Shown in pieces: positions 57,900 through 64,000 of a stretch of DNA of 64,000 bases; position 1 is the stretch's first letter; every line of letters starts with the position of its first letter. Source of the stretch: Anoxybacillus amylolyticus (GTDB taxonomy: Bacteria > Bacillota > Bacilli > Bacillales > Anoxybacillaceae); contig NZ_CP015438.1 of NCBI RefSeq assembly GCF_001634285.1, forward strand, positions 1,438,001 to 1,502,000, given 5' to 3'. Under the pieces are notes generated by a model. It saw only the letters and a list, made by a program, of their open reading frames with translations, was not told where the DNA came from and ran no database searches. The position numbers and the translations under genes are program-made.

Positions 57900-57924
57900 T
57901 CGGCGAAAAACAGAAGGTGAAACT

Positions 57925-58908
57925 ATGGAAACAATGTTTATTACCCATCCGCATCATCGAAAAAAAGAAGATTTTCCGCCAACCGTCATGGCGCTCGGCT
58001 ATTTTGACGGCGTTCATCTCGGACATCAACAAGTGATTCGAACAGCGGTAGAGTTAGCGGCTGAAGCTGGCTATAAATGCGCCGTCATGACGTTTCACCC
58101 GCACCCGTCTGTCGTGCTTGGGAAGAAAGAAGCGCACGTTCAGCTTATTACGCCACTTCGCGAAAAAGAGCGGCTCATTGCCCAGCTAGGGGTAGATTAT
58201 TTATACGTCGTCGAGTTTACTCCTTTGTTTGCTGATCTTCTCCCCCAGCAATTTGTTGATCAATATATTATTGATTTTCACGTGAAACATGCCGTTGCTG
58301 GCTTTGATTTTACATACGGCCGCCTCGGAAAAGGAACGATGGAAACGCTCCCGTTTCATGCGCGCGAGCAATTTACGCATACGACTGTGCCGAAGCTAGC
58401 AAGAAACGGCGAAAAAGTGAGTTCAACATACATTCGTCAGCTCCTAAAAAGCGGGGATGTCGACCAACTCCCGCCATTGCTTGGTCGTTTCTATACAGTT
58501 AAAGGGACAGTAATTGACGGAGAAAAGCGCGGACGAACAATCGGTTTTCCAACCGCCAACATTTCCCTAACAGACGATTACCTTTTGCCATCGCTCGGCG
58601 TATATGCGGTGAAAATTCATGTTGGTAAAGAAGTATACAACGGTGTATGTAACGTCGGATACAAACCTACGTTCCATACTGAGCGCCAAGGACAACCACA
58701 TATCGAAGTGCACATTTTTGACTTTGCAGACAATATCTATGGGCAAATGGTTACTATAGAATGGCATAAACGGCTACGCAGCGAACAAAAATTTTCAAGC
58801 ATTGAACAATTAGTAAAGCAAATTGAGCGTGACCAAGAACAAGCAAAAGTATATTTTCTAAATTTAAACGAAAATCCTTGCATTTTGCCGCCGAACGATG
58901 TATGCTAA
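57925..58908 (+). CDS. ribF: Bifunctional riboflavin kinase / FAD synthetase
   Basis: Makes FMN and FAD from riboflavin. 327 residues. N-terminal FMN adenylyltransferase with GYFDGVHLGHQQVI near 27-40, a nucleotidyltransferase HxGH motif, and FDFTYGRLGKGTME near 129-142. The C-terminal riboflavin kinase has GRTIGFPTANIS near 203-214 and GVCNVGYKPTF near 241-251. In B. subtilis the gene is called ribC. The C-terminal tail after the kinase is a little longer than usual. Its 3' end is close to the rpsO leader. Confidence 0.95.
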   Translation: METMFITHPHHRKKEDFPPTVMALGYFDGVHLGHQQVIRTAVELAAEAGYKCAVMTFHPHPSVVLGKKEAHVQLITPLREKERLIAQLGVDYLYVVEFTPLFADLLPQQFVDQYIIDFHVKHAVAGFDFTYGRLGKGTMETLPFHAREQFTHTTVPKLARNGEKVSSTYIRQLLKSGDVDQLPPLLGRFYTVKGTVIDGEKRGRTIGFPTANISLTDDYLLPSLGVYAVKIHVGKEVYNGVCNVGYKPTFHTERQGQPHIEVHIFDFADNIYGQMVTIEWHKRLRSEQKFSSIEQLVKQIERDQEQAKVYFLNLNENPCILPPNDVC

Positions 58909-58925
58909 TAACTGTATGCAAAATA

Positions 58926-58972
58926 GCCATTGCTTGGCAAGTCGAGTCACCGACGCTTGCTCGGTAATTGGC
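58926..58972 (+). ncRNA. Candidate S15-binding leader of rpsO
   Basis: The 92-base gap before rpsO is structured. GCCA (58926-58929) can pair with TGGC (58934-58937). ACCGA (58949-58953) pairs with TCGGT (58961-58965) around a 7-base loop. That loop contains CTTGC (58956-58960), complementary to GCAAG (58937-58941), so a pseudoknot or an alternative fold is possible. S15 is known to control its own synthesis through leader structures in B. stearothermophilus relatives. The ribosome site AAGGAGGTGA follows at 58985. Confidence 0.55.
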
Positions 58973-59000
58973 GTTTAATAATCTAAGGAGGTGAACGAGG

Positions 59001-59270
59001 ATGGCATTAACACAAGAACGCAAAAACGAAATCATCAACCAATTCAAAATCCATGACACGGACACTGGTTCGCCAGAAGTTCAAATTGCTATCCTTACAG
59101 AGCAAATTAACAACTTGAACGAACATTTACGCGTTCATAAAAAAGACCATCATTCACGTCGCGGATTGTTAAAAATGGTTGGGAAACGCCGCAACCTACT
59201 TACGTACCTACGTAACAAAGACGTTACGCGCTATCGTGAATTGATTAACAAACTTGGATTACGTCGATAA
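59001..59270 (+). CDS. rpsO: 30S ribosomal protein S15
   Basis: Primary binder of the central domain of 16S rRNA. 89 residues, normal, with [20 protein letters not shown] near 16-35 and [20 protein letters not shown] near 50-69. A strong ribosome site AAGGAGGTGA precedes the ATG and a structured leader precedes that. A strong terminator follows at once. Confidence 0.98.
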   Translation: MALTQERKNEIINQFKIHDTDTGSPEVQIAILTEQINNLNEHLRVHKKDHHSRRGLLKMVGKRRNLLTYLRNKDVTRYRELINKLGLRR

Positions 59271-59295
59271 AAAGCGGGAGCATTCCCGCTTTTTT
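59271..59295 (+). terminator. Rho-independent terminator of rpsO
   Basis: AAAGCGGGA (59271-59279) and TCCCGCTTT (59284-59292) form a perfect 9-pair stem around GCAT, with six T from 59290. It begins immediately after the rpsO stop. Confidence 0.94.
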
Positions 59296-59341
59296 GCTAG
59301 TTATAAGCGATATAGGAAGACGTACAATTCATAGTTGATAG

Positions 59342-59369
59342 TTGGCTAGCGATTCGTTCATACTATAAG
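59342..59369 (+). promoter_or_regulatory. Candidate SigA promoter of pnp
   Basis: TTGGCT (59342-59347, four of six) and TATAAG (59364-59369, five of six) are 16 bases apart. An alternative pairing is TTGATA (59335-59340) with CATACT (59359-59364) at 18 bases. Either starts transcription about 40 bases before pnp. The ribosome site is AGAGGAG near 59397. Confidence 0.5.
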
Positions 59370-59414
59370 TAGTTTACATTTTCGATTTGTACATAGAGAG
59401 GAGTACTCGTCTAT

Positions 59415-61526
59415 ATGGAGCAAGAAAAACAGGTATTTTCCATCGATTGGGCCGGACGCCCGCTCGTTGCGGAAATTGGGCAAATGGCGAAACAAGCAAA
59501 CGGAGCAGTGCTTGTTCGCTACGGAGATACGGTCGTCTTAAGCACAGCGACCGCCTCGAAAGAAGCAAAAAATGTGGACTTTTTCCCATTAACCGTCAAT
59601 TATGAAGAACGTTTATATGCTGTCGGAAAAATCCCTGGTGGATTCATTAAACGTGAAGGTCGTCCGAGCGAAAAAGCGATTTTAGCAAGTCGTCTCATCG
59701 ACCGGCCGATTCGTCCGTTATTTGCAGAAGGGTTCCGCAACGAAGTACAAGTCGTGTCCATGGTAATGAGCGTCGATCAAGACTGTTCACCGGAAATGGC
59801 AGCGATGTTCGGTTCTTCGTTGGCGCTAACGATTTCTGATATTCCGTTTGAAGGGCCGATTGCTGGCGTAACGGTAGGACGTGTCGGCGGTAAATTTGTC
59901 ATTAACCCTTCGGTTGAACAAGCGGAAAAAAGTGACATTCATCTTGTTGTCGCTGGAACAAAAGATGCGATTAACATGGTCGAAGCTGGGGCTGACGAAG
60001 TTCCGGAAGAAATAATGCTCGAAGCAATTATGTTCGGTCATGAAGAAATTAAACGGCTCATTGCGTTTCAAGAAGAAATTGCTGCACAAGTCGGCAAAGA
60101 AAAAATGGAAGTGGTGTTATACGAATTAGACACACAACTAGAAGGGGAAATTCGCGCCCTTGCAGAAGCTGAAATTAAAAAAGCGGTGCAAGTACCAGAA
60201 AAATTGGCGCGCGAAGCAGCGATTGACGAAGTAAAAGCAAGCGTCATCGCCAAATATGAAGCACAAGAGGCCGATGAAGATACCCTAAAACAAGTAAACG
60301 AAATTTTATACAAACTCGTGAAAGAAGAAGTGCGCCGCCTCATTACGGAAGAAAAAGTGCGTCCGGACGGTCGAAAAATTGACGAAATTCGCCCGCTCTC
60401 ATCCACGGTCGGGCTGTTGCCGCGCACGCACGGTTCTGGGTTGTTCACGCGCGGACAGACACAAGCGCTTAGTGTATGTACGTTAGGGGCGCTCGGTGAT
60501 GTGCAAATTTTGGACGGGCTAGGCATTGAAGAAACAAAACGGTTTATGCACCACTATAACTTCCCACCGTTTTCCGTTGGGGAAACAGGGGCAATGCGTG
60601 GACCGGGACGTCGCGAAATCGGGCACGGGGCGCTTGGTGAACGGGCACTAGAACCAGTGATTCCGTCCGAAAGAGAATTTCCATATACAATCCGCCTTGT
60701 TTCGGAAGTGTTAGAGTCGAATGGATCGACGTCACAAGCAAGCATTTGTGCGAGCACCCTTGCAATGATGGATGCCGGGGTACCAATTAAAGCACCGGTC
60801 GCTGGAATTGCGATGGGTCTTGTCAAAAGCGGAGACCATTATACGATTTTAACGGACATTCAAGGCATGGAAGACCACCTAGGTGACATGGACTTTAAAG
60901 TGGCAGGGACAGAAAAAGGTGTCACAGCGCTGCAGATGGATATTAAAATTAAAGGGCTTTCGCGAGAAATTTTAGAAGAGGCGTTGCAGCAAGCGAAAAA
61001 AGGGCGGATGGAAATTTTGCGCCATATGATGCAAACGATTAGCGAACCGCGCAAAGAACTGTCGAAGTATGCGCCGAAAATTTTAACGATGCAAATTAAT
61101 CCAGATAAAATCCGCGACGTCATCGGACCAAGCGGCAAACAAATTAATAAAATTATCGAAGAAACCGGCGTCAAAATTGACATCGAACAAGACGGAACAA
61201 TTTTCATCTCTTCTGTCAATGAAGAAATGAACCAGAAAGCGAAAAAGATTATTGAAGACATTGTCCGCGAAGTCGAAGTTGGGCAAATTTACCTAGGAAA
61301 AGTAAAGCGAATCGAAAAATTCGGTGCGTTCGTCGAGTTGTTCAGCGGCAAAGATGGTCTTGTGCACATTTCGGAACTTGCTGAAGAGCGCGTTGGTAAA
61401 GTAGAAGACGTCGTCGGAATTGGTGACGAAATTTTAGTTAAAGTCACAGAAATCGATAAGCAAGGGCGTGTCAACTTATCACGAAAAGCGGTGCTGCGCG
61501 AACAAAAAGAAAAAGAAAGCAACTAA
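59415..61526 (+). CDS. pnp: Polyribonucleotide nucleotidyltransferase (PNPase)
   Basis: Phosphorolytic 3'-5' exoribonuclease; the main 3' mRNA decay enzyme of Bacillus. 703 residues: two RNase PH-like domains (first with [20 protein letters not shown] near 35-54 and [20 protein letters not shown] near 82-101; second with [20 protein letters not shown] near 335-354 and [20 protein letters not shown] near 488-507), a helical linker, a KH domain ([18 protein letters not shown] near 566-583) and an S1 domain ([20 protein letters not shown] near 626-645). ATG at 59415. It ends in a hairpin terminator. Confidence 0.98.
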   Translation: MEQEKQVFSIDWAGRPLVAEIGQMAKQANGAVLVRYGDTVVLSTATASKEAKNVDFFPLTVNYEERLYAVGKIPGGFIKREGRPSEKAILASRLIDRPIRPLFAEGFRNEVQVVSMVMSVDQDCSPEMAAMFGSSLALTISDIPFEGPIAGVTVGRVGGKFVINPSVEQAEKSDIHLVVAGTKDAINMVEAGADEVPEEIMLEAIMFGHEEIKRLIAFQEEIAAQVGKEKMEVVLYELDTQLEGEIRALAEAEIKKAVQVPEKLAREAAIDEVKASVIAKYEAQEADEDTLKQVNEILYKLVKEEVRRLITEEKVRPDGRKIDEIRPLSSTVGLLPRTHGSGLFTRGQTQALSVCTLGALGDVQILDGLGIEETKRFMHHYNFPPFSVGETGAMRGPGRREIGHGALGERALEPVIPSEREFPYTIRLVSEVLESNGSTSQASICASTLAMMDAGVPIKAPVAGIAMGLVKSGDHYTILTDIQGMEDHLGDMDFKVAGTEKGVTALQMDIKIKGLSREILEEALQQAKKGRMEILRHMMQTISEPRKELSKYAPKILTMQINPDKIRDVIGPSGKQINKIIEETGVKIDIEQDGTIFISSVNEEMNQKAKKIIEDIVREVEVGQIYLGKVKRIEKFGAFVELFSGKDGLVHISELAEERVGKVEDVVGIGDEILVKVTEIDKQGRVNLSRKAVLREQKEKESN

Positions 61527-61560
61527 GGAGCTTAGGACGACCTAGGCTTCTTTGTCGTTT
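61527..61560 (+). terminator. Terminator after pnp
   Basis: GGAGCTTAGG (61527-61536) pairs with CCTAGGCTTC (61541-61550) over ten bases with two G-T pairs around ACGA, followed by TTTGTCGTTT. The T tract is interrupted but the position right after the stop supports the call. Confidence 0.7.
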
Positions 61561-61634
61561 CAAAAGGGTTCTATCTTGTCCCTCGACTACATATTTGTAA
61601 TAAAAAGGGGGGATGAGATATCGCTCGTTACAGC

Positions 61635-62567
61635 TTGCTCATCATCATGTTGTTATTTATATGGGGCATCATTAACCAATCACCAATCAACGACTATACG
61701 GAAAGGTTGCGCGAAAAAATCAGTGAAGCGTCAAAATGGAAAGATCCGTTGTATATAGAAATTCAACAAAAAGCAAAACAATACGAGATTCCGCCGCAAA
61801 ACGCGGTGATCGACCGAGTCTGGAAAGCACTCCCTGGCTATAACGGCTTAAAAGTAAATATCGAAGCATCGTATCGAAAGATGAAAAAAGAGGGCACATT
61901 TGATGCGCGGAAATTAGTATATGAACAAGTCTCTCCTGCGGTTCACCTTAACGATTTGCCACCAGCCCCCATTTACCGAGGTCATCCGGAAAAACCGATG
62001 GTAGCCTTTTTAATTAACGTTGCGTGGGGGGACGAATACATTCCGAAAATGCTGGCAACATTGAAAAAACATCGTGTGCGGGCGACATTTTTTCTTGAAG
62101 GACGTTGGGTAAAAAAGCACCCAGAAATGGCAAAAATGATTGTAGATGCCGGTCACGAAATTGGGAATCATTCCTATAGTCATCCAGACTTAAAAACATT
62201 GGATAATTCATCTATTCGTCGGGAATTGCAAAAAACGAATCAAATCATCGAGGCAACAACGGGGGTGACGTGTAAATGGTTTGCCCCTCCAAGCGGCAGC
62301 TATCGTGACGATGTCGTAAACATTGCGCATGATTTACACATGTATACGATTATGTGGAGTGTCGATACAATTGATTGGCAAAAACCGTCGCCATCTGTTA
62401 TAGTGAAACGGGTAACATCAAAACTTCATCCTGGGGCGATGATTTTAATGCATCCAACGTCTTCGACGGCGGAAGCGTTAGATCCGTTAATTACTGTCAT
62501 TCAACCAACATATGACATTGGAACTGTTTCTATGTTGCTAGACGAAAAAAGAATTGTGAAAAAATAG
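61635..62567 (+). CDS. ylxY: Polysaccharide deacetylase-like protein YlxY
   Basis: Secreted or membrane-anchored NodB-fold protein, about 310 residues. A hydrophobic N-terminus (LLIIMLLFIWGII) is a short signal-anchor; after a 100-residue helical part the NodB domain begins near 115. Motif 2 (GNHSYSHPD), the motif 4 region (SVDTIDWQ) and motif 5 (LMHPT) are present. Motif 1, normally T-F-D-D-G, reads INVAWGDEY, and motif 3 reads FAPPSG, so activity is doubtful. The start is unclear: the strong ribosome site AAGGGGGG at 61605-61612 is best placed for an in-frame ATC at 61620; the first standard start is the TTG at 61635, 22 bases away. Confidence 0.85.
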   Translation: MLIIMLLFIWGIINQSPINDYTERLREKISEASKWKDPLYIEIQQKAKQYEIPPQNAVIDRVWKALPGYNGLKVNIEASYRKMKKEGTFDARKLVYEQVSPAVHLNDLPPAPIYRGHPEKPMVAFLINVAWGDEYIPKMLATLKKHRVRATFFLEGRWVKKHPEMAKMIVDAGHEIGNHSYSHPDLKTLDNSSIRRELQKTNQIIEATTGVTCKWFAPPSGSYRDDVVNIAHDLHMYTIMWSVDTIDWQKPSPSVIVKRVTSKLHPGAMILMHPTSSTAEALDPLITVIQPTYDIGTVSMLLDEKRIVKK

Positions 62568-62580
62568 GAGGAACGTGAAT

Positions 62581-63822
62581 TTGATTAACAAGTATACGTG
62601 TCAAAATGGAGTACGAATTGTACACGAACATATTCCGACAGTTCGCTCGGTAGCAATCGGTATTTGGATTGGAACTGGCTCGCGAAACGAGCACGAACAA
62701 AACAATGGGATTTCCCATTTTTTAGAACATATGTTTTTCAAAGGAACAAAAACACGCACCGCTCGTGAAATTGCCGAAGCATTTGACAGCATTGGTGGAC
62801 AAGTAAACGCCTTTACATCGAAAGAATATACATGCTATTACGCAAAAGTACTTGATGAACACGCACACTTTGCGCTCGATATGTTAGCGGATATGTTTTT
62901 CCACTCAACGTTCGTGGAAGACGAATTGAAAAAAGAGCGCAACGTCGTATTGGAAGAAATTAAAATGTATGAAGATACGCCAGATGATATTGTCCACGAT
63001 TTATTAAGCAAAGCGTGTTACGTTAACCATCCACTTGGGTTTCCGATTTTAGGGACAGAGGAAACGTTATGCACATTTACTGGTGACGCGTTACGTGAGT
63101 ACATGGCAGACTATTATACGCCAGACCGTGTTGTCATTTCGGTTGCCGGCAATGTGCCGGAGCGCTTCATCGAAGATATCGCGGCCTATTTCGGCTCTTT
63201 TACAGCGAAACAAAAACAAGGAAACAACCTTTCCCCTGTTTTCGTCCCACAAAAGCTTTCGCGGCAAAAAGATACTGAGCAAGCACATTTATGCATTGGT
63301 TTTAATGGGCTTCCTGTTGGGCACGAAGAGATTTACAGTTTAATCATTCTCAACAACATTTTAGGGGGAAGCATGAGTAGCCGCTTGTTCCAAGAAGTGC
63401 GGGAACAGCGCGGATTGGCGTATTCTGTCTTTTCTTACCATTCTTCCTATCGCGATGGCGGGTTATTGGCGATTTACGGAGGAACAGGAAGCAACCAATT
63501 AGATGTGTTGTTTGAAACGATTCAAGAAACAGTTCGGAAGCTGAAAGAGGACGGCATTACAGAAAAAGAGTTGCAAAACAGCAAAGAGCAAATGAAAGGA
63601 AACTTGATGCTAAGCTTAGAGAGCACGAATAGCCGCATGAGCCGCAACGGCAAAAACGAATTGTTGCTTGGTCGTCACCGCTCGCTCGATGAAATCATCG
63701 ACGAAGTGAATAGCGTGACATTAGAAAAAGTGAACGAGCTTGCTGCTCGAATTTTTAGCGAAGACTATGCTGTTGCGTTAATTAGCCCGGACGGGGAGCT
63801 GCCAAGCAAGTTGAATGAATAG
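62581..63822 (+). CDS. mlpA: M16-family zinc peptidase MlpA (YmxG)
   Basis: Insulinase/processing-peptidase relative. The TTG at 62581 is nine bases from AGGAGG and gives M-INKYTCQNGVRIV as in B. subtilis; a GTG at 62575 is only three bases away. 413 residues. The inverted zinc motif HFLEH is at 46-50, and the downstream glutamate ligand is in VVLEEIKMYEDTPDD near 122-136. The second, inactive M16 domain has EQRGLAYSVFSYHSSYRDGG near 277-296. No signal peptide. B. subtilis MlpA has been linked to control of protease production. Confidence 0.95.
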   Translation: MINKYTCQNGVRIVHEHIPTVRSVAIGIWIGTGSRNEHEQNNGISHFLEHMFFKGTKTRTAREIAEAFDSIGGQVNAFTSKEYTCYYAKVLDEHAHFALDMLADMFFHSTFVEDELKKERNVVLEEIKMYEDTPDDIVHDLLSKACYVNHPLGFPILGTEETLCTFTGDALREYMADYYTPDRVVISVAGNVPERFIEDIAAYFGSFTAKQKQGNNLSPVFVPQKLSRQKDTEQAHLCIGFNGLPVGHEEIYSLIILNNILGGSMSSRLFQEVREQRGLAYSVFSYHSSYRDGGLLAIYGGTGSNQLDVLFETIQETVRKLKEDGITEKELQNSKEQMKGNLMLSLESTNSRMSRNGKNELLLGRHRSLDEIIDEVNSVTLEKVNELAARIFSEDYAVALISPDGELPSKLNE

Positions 63823-63856
63823 AATGCCTGCAAAACAACTTGCAGGCATTTTTTTT
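63823..63856 (+). terminator. Rho-independent terminator after mlpA
   Basis: AATGCCTGCAA (63823-63833) and TTGCAGGCATT (63840-63850) form a perfect 11-pair stem around AACAAC, followed by a run of eight T from 63849. It starts one base after the mlpA stop. Confidence 0.95.
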
Positions 63857-63904
63857 CTGTTTTCTCTTACAATGATAGTAAAGGGATAAAGGGAGGCATA
63901 GACG

Positions 63905-64000
63905 GTGCGGCTAAGCGAGCTAAGCGGAAAGGAAATTGTGGATGTCCGACGAGCAGAGAGGCTTGGTGTGTTAGGACAAACGGATTTAGAAGTGAACGAA
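63905..64000 (+). CDS. ymxH: PRC-barrel family protein YmxH (5' end only)
   Basis: The first 32 codons are in the window. The GTG at 63905 follows AAAGGGAGG, and the product starts MRLSELSGKEIVDVRRAERL then GVLGQTDLEV, the start of the YlmC/YmxH PRC-barrel family. A TACAAT hexamer at 63868-63873 may be its -10 element, but no good -35 is seen because the mlpA terminator is directly upstream. Function unknown. Confidence 0.9.
   Translation, partial: MRLSELSGKEIVDVRRAERLGVLGQTDLEVNE

Overview
The window reads as one contiguous, colinear piece of a Bacillaceae chromosome. Gene order from the ylqH-like fragment through sucCD, dprA, topA, trmFO, xerC, hslVU, codY, the 30-gene fla/che operon, sigD and swrB, then rpsB, tsf, pyrH, frr, uppS, cdsA, dxr, rseP, proS, polC, the nusA-infB operon, truB, ribF, rpsO, pnp, ylxY, mlpA and ymxH is the order known from Bacillus subtilis. 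Protein sequences and moderate base composition suggest a motile thermophilic relative such as Anoxybacillus or Parageobacillus; the genus is inference. All recognised genes lie on the + strand. I see no rRNA, tRNA, insertion sequence, prophage or CRISPR array.

Region by region. Bases 1-2.5 kb hold the end of an orphan FlhB-like gene and the succinyl-CoA synthetase genes sucCD behind a promoter with a catabolite-repression-like site. Bases 2.5-10.8 kb hold DNA processing and topology genes (dprA, topA), the tRNA methyltransferase trmFO, the dimer-resolving recombinase xerC, the HslVU protease and the nutrient-sensing repressor codY, which ends at a strong terminator. Bases 10.9-38.2 kb are the flagellar/chemotaxis operon: rod and MS-ring/switch (flgB-fliG), export ATPase group (fliH-fliJ), hook building (fliK, flgD, flgG), stator/power helpers (swrD, fliL), switch and phosphatase (fliM, fliY), cheY, export gate (fliO-flhA), number/position control (flhF, flhG), chemotaxis core (cheB, A, W, C, D), and the late sigma factor sigD with swrB. 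Two small uncharacterised genes flank sigD. Bases 38.2-51.7 kb carry translation factors (rpsB, tsf, frr), UMP kinase, undecaprenyl/phospholipid/isoprenoid enzymes (uppS, cdsA, dxr), the site-2 protease rseP, proS and the replicative polymerase polC. Bases 51.7-64 kb carry the nusA-infB operon, pseudouridine and flavin genes, rpsO, pnp, a polysaccharide-deacetylase-like protein, a zinc peptidase and the start of ymxH.

The gene content is conserved and mostly ordinary. The parts that deserve a second look are in RNA and small ORFs: a perfect hairpin lying between the Shine-Dalgarno sequence and start codon of swrD, leader structures before rpsB, tsf, rimP-nusA and rpsO, a 50-residue C-terminal extension on XerC, an HslV whose N-terminus does not directly expose Ser or Thr, a degenerate catalytic motif in the YlxY deacetylase, an AT-rich patch covering fliK-flgD, and the two unnamed genes beside sigD. 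I did not find a clearly new multi-gene system.

Coordinates of CDS starts were moved from the longest reading frame where a Shine-Dalgarno sequence and family alignment favoured an internal start; this is stated in each entry. Promoter calls rest on hexamer matching by eye and are tentative.
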